Made by a program: the position numbers and the translations under genes. The notes below the pieces were generated by a model. It had not been told where the DNA came from. It did not search any database and was given only the letters and a program-made list of their open reading frames with translations. Source: an uncultured Campylobacter sp. (lineage in GTDB: Bacteria; Campylobacterota; Campylobacteria; Campylobacterales; Campylobacteraceae). From it: a stretch of DNA of 9,121 nt. This document shows, piece after piece, positions 1 to 6,840 of the stretch (position 1 is its first letter; every line of letters begins with the position of its first letter). The stretch lies in NCBI RefSeq assembly GCF_937997595.1, contig NZ_CALKTS010000254.1, positions 1 to 9,121 of the forward strand, written 5' to 3'.

Positions 1-1022
1 AGATCCACCAGATATTTGGCGTTTTGCACGCTTACGTCGGGCAAAATTCCATGCCCTAGATTAAAGATATGCGCGGCACCCTTCATCGCCGTTAAAATCT
101 CGCGCACGCCCGATTCTATCGCGCCGCGGTCGTATAGCCGCATCGGCTCCAGGTTGCCTTGAAGCGCAAATTTGCCCCCGAGCTGCTCGCGCGCAAGCCC
201 CATAGGAGTGCTCCAATCCACGCCCCATACGTCAAAGCTCGCCTCGCCTCGCCGCGCCGCGATACGGCTCAGCCGCGATATCTGCGCGCCCGTGCCTTTG
301 GCAAAGACGATGAGCGGGATATGCGGGAATTTCGCCTTTAAAAATTCCGTGATTTCTAGGATGTATCGCCAGCCGAACTCCTCGTATGCGCTCGGCTCTA
401 GCGCGCCTGCCCAGCTATCGAAAATCTGCACCGCATCGACGCCCGAGCCGATCTGGCGCGCCAGATAGAGCTTCGTCGCCTCCGTAACTAGGCGCAAAAT
501 TTCATGCAGAAGCTGCGGGTTTTCGTAGAGCATCCTTTTGCAAACGGCGTAATTTTTGCTGCCGCCGCCCTCGATCATATAGGTAGCGATCGTCCACGGC
601 GCGCCGCAAAAGCCGATGAGCGCTTTATCCGCAGCAAGGCGAGAGCGAGTAAGCGAGATCGTATCATAAACGTATCCGAGCTCTGCCGCGGCCTTTTGCG
701 GATCTAGGCGCGCCAGATCGCTCTGAGAGCGGATCGGATCTCTAAAGCGCGGCCCCTCGCCCGCTTCGAAGCGCAGATCCATCCCCATCTGCATCGGCAC
801 GACCAAAATATCGCTAAAAAGTATCGCCGCATCGACGCCCAAAATCTCCACGGGTTGGATCGTCACCTCGCTAGCAGCGCGATAGTCGCGACACAGGCTC
901 AAAAAATCGCCTGCCCTCTCGCGCACCGCCATGTATTGCGGCAGGTAGCGCCCCGCCTGGCGCATCATCCAAATGGGCGTGTATGGGGTCTCTTTGCCGA
1001 AGCATGCGTCGATGAAAACCAT
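1..1022 (-). CDS. hemE: Uroporphyrinogen decarboxylase HemE (3' end cut by window edge)
   Basis: Cytoplasmic enzyme that decarboxylates the four acetate side chains of uroporphyrinogen III to give coproporphyrinogen III in haem synthesis. The first 340 residues are visible, about the full length of the family, so only a few C-terminal residues and the stop are missing. Seen: the N-terminal signature PIWMMRQAGRYLP (residues 16-28, with R21 and R25), FSDILVVPMQMGM (69-81, with D71), a Tyr in ATYMIEGG (Y148), FDSWAG (S203) and NLGHGI (H324). These match the substrate-pocket Arg, Asp, Tyr, Ser and His of characterised HemE proteins. The ATG at 1022 is supported by AAAGGA five bases upstream. The gene begins 2 nt after the stop of the UPF0114 gene, which suggests one transcript and coupled translation. 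No missing catalytic residue was seen. Confidence 0.97.
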   Translation of the reverse strand, partial: MVFIDACFGKETPYTPIWMMRQAGRYLPQYMAVRERAGDFLSLCRDYRAASEVTIQPVEILGVDAAILFSDILVVPMQMGMDLRFEAGEGPRFRDPIRSQSDLARLDPQKAAAELGYVYDTISLTRSRLAADKALIGFCGAPWTIATYMIEGGGSKNYAVCKRMLYENPQLLHEILRLVTEATKLYLARQIGSGVDAVQIFDSWAGALEPSAYEEFGWRYILEITEFLKAKFPHIPLIVFAKGTGAQISRLSRIAARRGEASFDVWGVDWSTPMGLAREQLGGKFALQGNLEPMRLYDRGAIESGVREILTAMKGAAHIFNLGHGILPDVSVQNAKYLVD

Positions 1023-1024
1023 TT

Positions 1025-1516
1025 TTATCCTTTAAATTTACTCAAAATATACAAAGCCAAACAAACCGCGAAGATAGCCCCTGCGAGCAAAAGCATATCC
1101 AAAGGGGTAGTAAAATAGGTGTGCAAAATTCTCTTGAAAAAATCCACTACGAGCACCATTATGATGACGCTGCCGAGTTTGTGCTTCAGCTCATCCAGCG
1201 AAGCGATCTTTAAAACTTGTAAATTTAGATCCACAAACTCGTCAATAAACAGCTCATAAATTCCAAATACGAAGATTAGCAGCACGATGGCGACCAGATA
1301 CAGATCGATCGCAGTTATTATTTCGCTTAAAATGCCAATGTAAAGCGCTCGCTCGCTCTGCGGGGCTAGGAAAAATTCCACGATTTTATAAAGCGCCGAG
1401 CCGATTTCGTAGCTTGCCATCACAAATATCGTCGCACTAGCCGCAACACAAAAAATAACAGGCAGAAGCGTTAGAGACTTGCTACAAAGCAAAAATTTTT
1501 CAAATATAGCTTTCAT
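1025..1516 (-). CDS. UPF0114 / YqhA-family inner-membrane protein
   Basis: 163-residue predicted integral membrane protein of unknown function. Four hydrophobic segments are visible at about residues 15-38, 64-91, 113-131 and 139-159, with no signal peptide cleavage site. The family-typical core is present: LLIFVFGIYELFI (79-91), followed by LKIASLDELKHKLGSVIIM (102-120) and a hydrophobic stretch ending in DFF. This resembles the conserved block of the E. coli YqhA / UPF0114 family, so the family call is fairly secure, but the biochemical role is not known and none is proposed. The ATG at 1516 has AAGGA four bases upstream (1521-1525). The gene sits directly before hemE with a 2-nt gap, so it is probably the promoter-proximal gene of a two-gene unit. 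I see no convincing -10/-35 pair upstream, only AT-rich sequence and hairpins. Confidence 0.85.
   Translation of the reverse strand: MKAIFEKFLLCSKSLTLLPVIFCVAASATIFVMASYEIGSALYKIVEFFLAPQSERALYIGILSEIITAIDLYLVAIVLLIFVFGIYELFIDEFVDLNLQVLKIASLDELKHKLGSVIIMVLVVDFFKRILHTYFTTPLDMLLLAGAIFAVCLALYILSKFKG
1028..1033 (-). promoter_or_regulatory. Ribosome binding site of hemE inside the upstream gene
   Basis: AAAGGA lies five bases before the hemE ATG and falls within the last sense codons of the UPF0114 gene, just before its TAA (1025-1027). Ribosomes ending the upstream gene would therefore stop on the hemE start region. The same AAAGGA with five-base spacing precedes gyrA and the lipoprotein gene. 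Confidence 0.75.
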
Positions 1517-1565
1517 TTCTTCCTTAAATTTTAATTCGAGACTAGCCGCTTCGCAAACGAATGTA

Positions 1566-1609
1566 TAAATTTAAAAGCCGCTCTATGCCGAAGCGCCCTT
1601 TTAAATTTA
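1566..1609 (-). terminator. Long hairpin about 50 nt upstream of the UPF0114 gene
   Basis: Outer arms of 12 nt (TAAATTTAAAAG at 1566-1577 and CTTTTAAATTTA at 1598-1609) enclose an inner CGCT/AGCG stem (1579-1582 with 1592-1595), giving about 16 base pairs with a small internal loop and a 9-nt apical loop. On the minus strand the 3' arm is U-rich (CTTTTAAATTTA), as in an intrinsic terminator. It could be a second terminator for asd or part of the leader of the UPF0114-hemE transcript. Its 3' arm in plus-strand order overlaps the neighbouring hairpin at 1602-1635. Confidence 0.4.
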
Positions 1610-1635
1610 CGCTCGTTTACAATCGCGTAAATTTA
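1602..1635 (-). repeat. Inverted repeat overlapping the 1566-1609 hairpin
   Basis: Perfect 11-nt arms, TAAATTTACGC (1602-1612) and GCGTAAATTTA (1625-1635), around a 12-nt loop. Bases 1602-1609 are also used by the 1566-1609 hairpin, so the two RNA structures cannot form together. On the minus strand this one would be transcribed first. Confidence 0.45.
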
Positions 1636-1666
1636 TCTCTTTTGATCGCGCCCGTTTGAGTCTTTA

Positions 1667-1698
1667 AAATTTTGCGCCCGATTAAAAGCGCAAAATTT
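1667..1698 (-). terminator. Candidate terminator hairpin downstream of asd
   Basis: Perfect inverted repeat with 11-nt arms, AAATTTTGCGC (1667-1677) and GCGCAAAATTT (1688-1698), separated by 10 nt. Read on the minus strand after asd, the GC-rich inner part of the stem is followed by AAAATTTTAAA, so a short U-rich stretch is partly inside the stem. This fits a weak intrinsic terminator, or a processing hairpin, about 120 nt past the asd stop. The outer arms rest on the palindromic AAATTT word, which is common here, so chance pairing is more likely than usual. Confidence 0.4.
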
Positions 1699-1821
1699 CA
1701 GCTCGCGGTCTTAAATTTTAACTAGACCAATTTGCAAATTTTATTCGCCGGTCTTCGGTGCCGAAACCGCGCGCGCAACCGTATCCACGCACAAAGGCTC
1801 GGCAACTCTGCTAAATTTATC

Positions 1822-2853
1822 TTACTTGTCTTGCTGCATATCGATCCAGCGAAGCGCGATGCGCACGGCGTTCGTAGCCGCTCCGACGCGGATTTGATCG
1901 GCGCTGCACCAAAGATGCAGAATTTTATCGTCGAAATTGTCCCTGCGGAGCCTGCCGACGTAGGTTTCGTTCGTATCGCTCGAAAGCAGCGGCATCGGGT
2001 ATTGCTTTTTGCTTGGATCGTCTGCAAGCACGATACTAGGCGCGTTTTTTAGAATTTCGCGCACGCGGCTAATCTCGAAATCCTTTTTAAATTTTATCGT
2101 GATCGCCTCGCTGTGGCTGCGAAGTACCGGCACGCGCACGCAGGTAGCCGAAACGGCGAAGTTTTTATGCAAAATTTTCTGCGTTTCGTTCACCATCTTC
2201 ATCTCTTCTTTGGTGTAGTCGTTGTCCAAAAATACGTCGATGTGCGGGATGACATTCATCGCGATCTGATGCGGGAAAACCTTCGGCTCGCACTCATCAA
2301 GCTTAAAAGCGAAAAACTGCTGCAGCTGCTCTACAAGCTCGCTCATACCCTCTTTACCTGCACCGCTCGTCGCCTGGTAGGTGCTTACATCTACGCGCTC
2401 GATATCAAACGCGTCATCAAGCGGCTTAAGAATTTGAACCATCTGGATAGTTGAGCAGTTTGGATTAGCGATGATGCCTGTCTCTTCCCATAGCTTTATA
2501 TCCTGAGGATTACACTCGGGCACTACGAGCGGGACATTTTCTTGCATACGAAAGTGGCTCGTGTTATCTATCACCACTGCGCCGCTTGCCGCAGCAAAAG
2601 GCACGTAATGCGCCGAAATGGAGCCGCCCGCGCTAAAAAACGCGATGTCGATCTCGTTTTCGTCGAAGGTGCTGTCTGTTAGCTCCCTCACGATGTATTC
2701 TTTGCCGCGGAATTCCACCTTCTCGCCCGCGCTCTTTGCGCTTGCAAGCGGCAGTATGTCCTTTACAGGGAAGTTCATCTCGTCTAAGACGCGCAAAATC
2801 TCCTCGCCTACGGCGCCGGTAGCGCCTACGATGGCGATATTGTAACTACTCAT
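1822..2853 (-). CDS. asd: Aspartate-semialdehyde dehydrogenase Asd
   Basis: Cytoplasmic NADPH-dependent enzyme converting L-aspartyl-4-phosphate to L-aspartate 4-semialdehyde, the branch-point precursor of lysine/diaminopimelate, threonine and methionine. At 343 residues the length is normal for the family. Seen: the nucleotide-binding GATGAVGEE loop (residues 10-18), the active-site Cys in NPNCST (C133), Q160 and SGAGKEG (163-169), and RVPVLRSHSEA (240-250) with the expected catalytic His (H247) and substrate-binding Arg (R240). The C-terminal AATNAVRIAL helix (325-334) is also typical. The ATG at 2853 follows AAGGAGG at five bases and overlaps the end of gyrA by 8 nt, so asd is probably translated from the gyrA message with coupling. 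In C. jejuni, as I recall, several genes separate asd from gyrA, so the direct overlap here is a local arrangement. Confidence 0.97.
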   Translation of the reverse strand: MSSYNIAIVGATGAVGEEILRVLDEMNFPVKDILPLASAKSAGEKVEFRGKEYIVRELTDSTFDENEIDIAFFSAGGSISAHYVPFAAASGAVVIDNTSHFRMQENVPLVVPECNPQDIKLWEETGIIANPNCSTIQMVQILKPLDDAFDIERVDVSTYQATSGAGKEGMSELVEQLQQFFAFKLDECEPKVFPHQIAMNVIPHIDVFLDNDYTKEEMKMVNETQKILHKNFAVSATCVRVPVLRSHSEAITIKFKKDFEISRVREILKNAPSIVLADDPSKKQYPMPLLSSDTNETYVGRLRRDNFDDKILHLWCSADQIRVGAATNAVRIALRWIDMQQDK

Positions 2854-5590
2854 CCTCTCCTCCTTTTAAAATTTCATCGCTAGGGCCGTCGCTCTGCGAA
2901 TCTTTGCTATCTAAATTTGAATTTAATAAATTTTCATCCTGTGCAAGCTCATCCGCTTCGCCCTCGTCGCCCTCCTCGGCTTTCGGGCAGGTCGCGATGC
3001 TCACGACGTCGTCGCCCTCGACATTTACGACGATGACGCCGCTGGTGTTGCGGCCCGCTTTGCGGATGCTTTGCATATCTACGCGGATCATCTTGCCGCT
3101 GGTGGTTAGCGCCATGAGATCCATCTCCTCATCGACCATCACGACGCCGATGAGCTCGCCCGTGCGGTTGGTGAGCTTCATGCAGATGACGCCCTTGCCG
3201 CCGCGGTTTGTGAGGCGATACTCGCTCGCGGTGGTGCGCTTGCCGATACCCTTTTGGCTCACGCTTAAAATTTCTTGCATATCGCTTAGAATAAACGCGG
3301 CGCCGATGACCTCGTCGCCTTTTTCTTTAAATTTAATCCCCTTTACGCCGCGAGCGATGCGCCCCATCTGGCGAATTTTATTTAGATTAAATTTAAGGCA
3401 CATTCCCTTTTTCGTAGCGATGAAGAGCATATTTTCGTTAGCGCTTTGCGGCTCGCCATCTTGCACGCCCTCGCCTTGCGAAATTTCATCTGAAATTTCA
3501 TCCTCGCTTCCCTCTAAAATATCCTGTTCGGTCTGCTCTAAAACTTCCTCAGCCTCGCCGCCGTCCAGATCGTCGCCGCTTAGAGCGCCTCCTTTGTAGT
3601 TTTGCATCTCCTCGGCGCTATTTGGAGCGATGAGCGCAGTCACCAGAGTATCGTCCTCATCTAGGCTGATAGCGCGGATGCCAAGTGAGCGGATGTTTTT
3701 AAACTCGCTTAAATTCGTACGTTTTACTATGCCGTTGCGAGTGAAAAATACGAGCGACTTGCTCGGATCAAAATCGGTCGTAGGGATGATCGCCATGATC
3801 TTTTCGTCCGCGCCGAGCTGGATTAGATTTACGACCGCCTTGCCCTTTGCGGTGCGCGAGCCCTCCGGAATTTTATAGACCTTAAGCCAGTAAAGCTGCC
3901 CGCGGTCGGTGATAAACATAAGCGTATCATGGGTGTTGGACGTAAAAAAGCTCTCGATGAAGTCGTCATCGTACGTCGTAACCGCCACGCGCCCCTTGCC
4001 GCCGCGCTTTTGCTTCTCGTAAGTCTTGCTAGGCACGCGCTTGATGTAGCCGCGGTGAGTGATCGTAACGACCATATTTTCATTCGCGATGAGATCTTCG
4101 ATGTCGATATCCTCGTAGTCATCGACGATTTCGGTAATTCGCGGGCATTTAAATTTATCCTTGATCTCCAAAAGCTCATCTTTGATGATCCCTTCGATTA
4201 GCTCCTCGCTCTTTAAGATCGCATCAAGCCGCTTTATCTCGGCTAAAATTTCTTTTAGCTCCTCCTCGATCTTTTCACGCTCAAGTCCCGTTAGGCGGCT
4301 TAGCCTCATATCTAAAATCGCGCCCGATTGCGCCTCGCTGAGGCCGAATCTGCTCATTAAATTTTCGCGCGCGACGTTGGTATCGGCGGAGTTTCTAATC
4401 ACGTCGATCACTTCGTCGATATTATCTAGCGCAATCTTTAAACCCTCTAAGATGTGCGCTCTAGCGCGCGCTTTTTGAAGCTCAAAAATCGTGCGGCGGA
4501 TGATGACGGTTTTTCTGTGGTTCAAAAACAGCTTCAAAAGCTCTATCAGCGTGAAAATCTTCGGCTCTTTGCCGTCGATTGCAAGCATTATCACGCCGAA
4601 GGTCGCCTCCATCGTGGTTTGCTTAAATAGATTATTCAGCACGATCTCGCTCATCGCATCGCGTTTAAGCTCGATTACTACGCGAATTCCGTCGCGATCG
4701 CTCTCGTCGCGCACCTCAGAGATGCCCTCGATCTGTTTTTCTTTTACGAGATCCGCGATCTGCTCGATCAGGCGCGCTTTATTGGTCTGATACGGCAGCT
4801 CGTCGATTACGATGACGTCTTTACTAGCCTTTTTTTCGATATGGGTCTTAGCGCGAATTTTAACTCGCCCTCTGCCCGTTTTATACGCCTCGATGATCCC
4901 TTTTTTGCCGTAAATTATGCCGCCGGTCGGAAAATCAGGGCCCTTGATCTCGCCCATTATCTCCTCTAGGCTTGCGTTTTTATTCTCAAGTAGTATCAAA
5001 AGACCGCCCACGAGCTCATCTAGGCTGTGCGGCGGGATATTCGTCGCCATTCCAACGGCGATTCCGCTCGAGCCGTTAAGCAGCAAATTCGGCACGCGCG
5101 CAGGCAGGACGTCGGGTTCGTTCAGGCTCTCGTCGTAGTTCGGCACGAAATCGACCGTCTCTTTATCCAGGTCTTTTAGCAGTTCCTCGGCTAGCGGCGT
5201 CATACGCGCTTCGGTATACCTCATCGCCGCCGCGCCGTCGCCGTCGATCGAACCGAAGTTGCCTTGACCGTCGACGGAAGGAATTCTCATCGAAAAGCTC
5301 TGCGCCATTCGCACGAGCGCATCATAAACGGCGGTATCGCCGTGCGGATGGTATTTACCGATGACGTCTCCTACTATACGGGCGGATTTTTTGTAAGGCT
5401 GGCGAGAGCCCACGCCAAGATCGTTCATCGCATATAAAATTCGCCTATGCACCGGCTTTAGACCGTCTCTGGCATCCGGCAGTGCACGACCGATGATGAC
5501 GCTCATCGAGTAATCAAGATAGCTGGTCTTGATTGATTCTTCGACGTCGATATCGATGATTTCTTGATTTTCAAACATATTTGATTGCAT
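2846..5590 (-). CDS. gyrA: DNA gyrase subunit A GyrA
   Basis: Breakage-reunion subunit of DNA gyrase, which works with GyrB to put negative supercoils into DNA. Seen in order in 914 residues: the N-terminal winged-helix domain with the quinolone-resistance region (HPHGDTAVYD, 81-90), the catalytic Tyr in AAMRYTEARM (Y125), the tower and coiled-coil region (to about 490), and a C-terminal beta-pinwheel beginning with the GyrA box QKRGGKG (527-533), which marks gyrase rather than topoisomerase IV. T86, D90 and A70 are the susceptible-type residues of C. jejuni. The protein is longer than the 863-residue C. jejuni GyrA because of an acidic insert (about 658-718) between pinwheel blades and an acidic tail (about 870-914). 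The ATG at 5590 has AAAGGA five bases upstream; a second ATG at codon 5 is less well placed. The gene has its own TATAAT box and overlaps asd by 8 nt. Confidence 0.98.
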   Translation of the reverse strand: MQSNMFENQEIIDIDVEESIKTSYLDYSMSVIIGRALPDARDGLKPVHRRILYAMNDLGVGSRQPYKKSARIVGDVIGKYHPHGDTAVYDALVRMAQSFSMRIPSVDGQGNFGSIDGDGAAAMRYTEARMTPLAEELLKDLDKETVDFVPNYDESLNEPDVLPARVPNLLLNGSSGIAVGMATNIPPHSLDELVGGLLILLENKNASLEEIMGEIKGPDFPTGGIIYGKKGIIEAYKTGRGRVKIRAKTHIEKKASKDVIVIDELPYQTNKARLIEQIADLVKEKQIEGISEVRDESDRDGIRVVIELKRDAMSEIVLNNLFKQTTMEATFGVIMLAIDGKEPKIFTLIELLKLFLNHRKTVIIRRTIFELQKARARAHILEGLKIALDNIDEVIDVIRNSADTNVARENLMSRFGLSEAQSGAILDMRLSRLTGLEREKIEEELKEILAEIKRLDAILKSEELIEGIIKDELLEIKDKFKCPRITEIVDDYEDIDIEDLIANENMVVTITHRGYIKRVPSKTYEKQKRGGKGRVAVTTYDDDFIESFFTSNTHDTLMFITDRGQLYWLKVYKIPEGSRTAKGKAVVNLIQLGADEKIMAIIPTTDFDPSKSLVFFTRNGIVKRTNLSEFKNIRSLGIRAISLDEDDTLVTALIAPNSAEEMQNYKGGALSGDDLDGGEAEEVLEQTEQDILEGSEDEISDEISQGEGVQDGEPQSANENMLFIATKKGMCLKFNLNKIRQMGRIARGVKGIKFKEKGDEVIGAAFILSDMQEILSVSQKGIGKRTTASEYRLTNRGGKGVICMKLTNRTGELIGVVMVDEEMDLMALTTSGKMIRVDMQSIRKAGRNTSGVIVVNVEGDDVVSIATCPKAEEGDEGEADELAQDENLLNSNLDSKDSQSDGPSDEILKGGEDE
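2859..2865 (-). promoter_or_regulatory. Strong ribosome binding site of asd inside the gyrA 3' end
   Basis: AAGGAGG lies five bases before the asd ATG. It is also the codons for the Lys-Gly-Gly near the end of GyrA, so gyrA coding sequence doubles as the asd translation signal. This decides the asd start at 2853. Confidence 0.8.
3480..3502. repeat. 12-bp tandem duplication in the gyrA acidic insert
   Basis: GAAATTTCATC at 3480-3490 is repeated at 3492-3502, a 12-bp period. On the minus strand it encodes Asp-Glu-Ile-Ser twice (near residues 697-704) in the non-conserved acidic insert of GyrA. Each unit carries one AAATTT. The period is a multiple of three, so copy number can change without breaking the frame. 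Confidence 0.7.
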
Positions 5591-5595
5591 AAATA

Positions 5596-5601
5596 TCCTT
5601 T
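5596..5601 (-). promoter_or_regulatory. Ribosome binding site of gyrA
   Basis: AAAGGA five bases before the ATG at 5590. This spacing favours codon 1 over the in-frame ATG four codons later. Confidence 0.7.
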
Positions 5602-5617
5602 TAAATTTTAAAGCGCG

Positions 5618-5623
5618 ATTATA
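5618..5623 (-). promoter_or_regulatory. -10 box of a gyrA(-asd) promoter
   Basis: Perfect TATAAT on the minus strand between the comF stop and gyrA, placing a start site near 5611 and a leader of about 20 nt ending in the AAAGGA site. There is no good TTGACA 17 bases upstream, but Campylobacter sigma-70 promoters usually lack a conserved -35. There is no terminator between comF and gyrA, so some read-through from comF is also likely. Confidence 0.55.
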
Positions 5624-5628
5624 GCGAA

Positions 5629-6249
5629 TTATTCTTTTGCATTAGCTAAAACCAAGCCGCACACGGGCATAAAGCCGCCATCGATCAAGCTCTCGCGCGC
5701 TTGCAGCATGCTAAGACCCGAGGTGATGATGTCGTCTACTAGGATCACGGGGAATTTCGGCGGGGTTAAAATTTTAAAATTTCGCTTGTGTTTTAGGCGA
5801 AATTCCAAACTCTGCCCGCTGTATTTGACGCGATTTTGCGCGCGCAGGCAGTGAAATTTAGGCTCGATTAGCTCGCTTTTTAGCGCGCGGGCTAAGATCG
5901 CCGTGTGCGAATAGCCACTGCGTATGTCATCATCCAGCGGCACGGCATTAAATTTAAAAACCCCGTCCGTTGTTTTAAATGCTTCGTAATTTTGCGGATT
6001 TGCTGAAATTTCGCGCCGCAGATGAAGCGGGAATTTCGCTAGACTTAAAGAGGCTATACGCGCAAGCACCGCAGCGCCGTATTCGTGATGTTTAGAAAGT
6101 ATGAGCTCTCGAATTTCGGAGTAGCCGTAGTAGTAAAACACGCTAAAGCCCTCCACCTGCCGCATACTTAGGCGGCATTCGGCTAAATTTGCGGCGCAGG
6201 CGGCGCAGATCGTGCGCAGGCTAAACGCGCCGCAATTTACGCAGCGCAT
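5629..6249 (-). CDS. ComF-family phosphoribosyltransferase-like protein
   Basis: 206-residue protein of the ComF / amidophosphoribosyltransferase-like family, linked in several bacteria to DNA uptake in natural transformation; the exact reaction is not established. Seen: an N-terminal zinc-ribbon Cys set, CVNC (C3, C6) and CAAC (C15, C18), a central segment with YSGQSLEFRLKHKRNF (143-158) typical of ComF, and the PRPP-binding loop VILVDDIITSG (168-178) with the paired acidic residues D172 and D173. The ATG immediately follows the TAG of the lipoprotein gene in the same reading frame, with no AAAGGA-like site upstream, so it probably depends on re-initiation after that gene. No later start would keep the zinc ribbon. 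As I recall, the C. jejuni gene at this place beside gyrA (Cj1028c) is annotated as a possible phosphoribosyltransferase. Confidence 0.88.
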   Translation of the reverse strand: MRCVNCGAFSLRTICAACAANLAECRLSMRQVEGFSVFYYYGYSEIRELILSKHHEYGAAVLARIASLSLAKFPLHLRREISANPQNYEAFKTTDGVFKFNAVPLDDDIRSGYSHTAILARALKSELIEPKFHCLRAQNRVKYSGQSLEFRLKHKRNFKILTPPKFPVILVDDIITSGLSMLQARESLIDGGFMPVCGLVLANAKE

Positions 6250-6798
6250 CTAAAGCGTCAAGATGATTTGATCGGCGGATTTTTTGACGATGTCGCCAAG
6301 CAAGCTTTGCACAAAAGGATTAAGCGATCTGGCCGTGCGAAGCGCCGTAAATTTGCTCTGATCCTGCGCTACGCGCTTGGTCGTGGTTTGGCTGCCCTGC
6401 ACTATCGCAATCGCGACCTCGCCTCTTGCGCTCATATTTTCCTTCGAGTAGCCGTTGATCGCTGCCGAGATGCTTCTAATATTTACGGTTACGATATTCG
6501 GGCTTGCCGGATCGATCTTTACGCCGCGAGCCTCAAGCTCCGCGCGCAAAGCCTTATCGAACCACGCCGAGAGATTGTTTTTTAAAAGCACCTCATCGAC
6601 CAGCTTGCCGTCGTTATCGTTGATGACGGCGATTACCATCTGATTTTCGCGCTGATCGTTGATCGCGTTGATATTTACCGACTTGCCGCTTACGGTCTGA
6701 TCGGCCTTAGAGAGATACGGATTTAGGCTGATGACGCTGCTGGTTTGCGAGCAGGCGACAAAAAATAGCGCGAATACGCCGATTAAAAATTTTTTCAT
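6250..6798 (-). CDS. YajG/MapA-type outer-membrane lipoprotein
   Basis: Predicted 182-residue lipoprotein. The N-terminus MKKFLIGVFALFFVAC is a short lipoprotein signal peptide ending in a lipobox-like FVAC, with C16 as the modified residue and Ser at +2, consistent with outer-membrane sorting. The mature part resembles the E. coli YajG family (pattern VNINAINDQRENQ near the N-terminus, and an Ala-rich LRAELEARGVK segment). As I recall, the C. jejuni gene at this place next to the comF-like gene and gyrA is mapA, so it may be the MapA orthologue; function is unknown. The start at 6798 is chosen because it has AAAGGA at five bases and gives an intact signal peptide. An in-frame ATG ten codons upstream (6828) has no such site and overlaps the -10 box. 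The TAG abuts the comF ATG. Confidence 0.82.
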   Translation of the reverse strand: MKKFLIGVFALFFVACSQTSSVISLNPYLSKADQTVSGKSVNINAINDQRENQMVIAVINDNDGKLVDEVLLKNNLSAWFDKALRAELEARGVKIDPASPNIVTVNIRSISAAINGYSKENMSARGEVAIAIVQGSQTTTKRVAQDQSKFTALRTARSLNPFVQSLLGDIVKKSADQIILTL

Positions 6799-6803
6799 TT
6801 TTA

Positions 6804-6809
6804 TCCTTT
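6804..6809 (-). promoter_or_regulatory. Ribosome binding site deciding the lipoprotein start
   Basis: AAAGGA five bases before the ATG at 6798. It lies inside what would be coding sequence if the upstream ATG at 6828 were used, and so argues for the shorter product. Confidence 0.75.
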
Positions 6810-6826
6810 TTCTGAAATTCGGGCGC

Positions 6827-6832
6827 ATTGTA
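6827..6832 (-). promoter_or_regulatory. -10 box of the lipoprotein-comF promoter
   Basis: TACAAT on the minus strand (5 of 6 to TATAAT) in an AT-rich setting, with a predicted start near 6820 and a leader of about 20 nt. No clear -35 is seen. The box is immediately followed by the G of the ATG at 6828, so that ATG would be upstream of the transcript start. Confidence 0.5.
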
Positions 6833-6840
6833 GCACTAAA

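Larger units (their letters stand above)
1517..1821. other. 305-bp gene-free gap between asd and the UPF0114 gene
   Basis: No credible gene is seen on either strand. The stretch holds nine exact AAATTT words (starting at 1526, 1567, 1603, 1629, 1667, 1693, 1713, 1736 and 1813) and three inverted repeats with 11-12 bp outer arms (1566-1609, 1602-1635 and 1667-1698). It must contain the end of the asd transcript and, if the UPF0114-hemE unit has its own promoter, that promoter too. A weak -10-like TATACA occurs on the minus strand near 1561-1566, but no supporting -35 was found. Confidence 0.7.

Noticed and set aside
1561..1659. Small plus-strand reading frame of 32 codons in the asd-UPF0114 gap
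   Set aside because: No ribosome binding site, no promoter, and its sequence consists largely of the AAATTT hairpin arms.
1722..2027. Minus-strand frame overlapping the asd 3' end
   Set aside because: Out-of-frame shadow of asd, mostly inside a well-conserved enzyme gene; no start signal.
2904..3599. 231-codon plus-strand frame opposite gyrA
   Set aside because: Ser/Pro/Leu-rich antisense shadow of the acidic gyrA C-terminus; the gyrA frame is fully supported by conserved motifs.
6799..6828. Longer N-terminus for the lipoprotein starting at 6828
   Set aside because: That ATG overlaps the -10 box, lacks a ribosome binding site and would put ten charged residues before a normal lipoprotein signal peptide.
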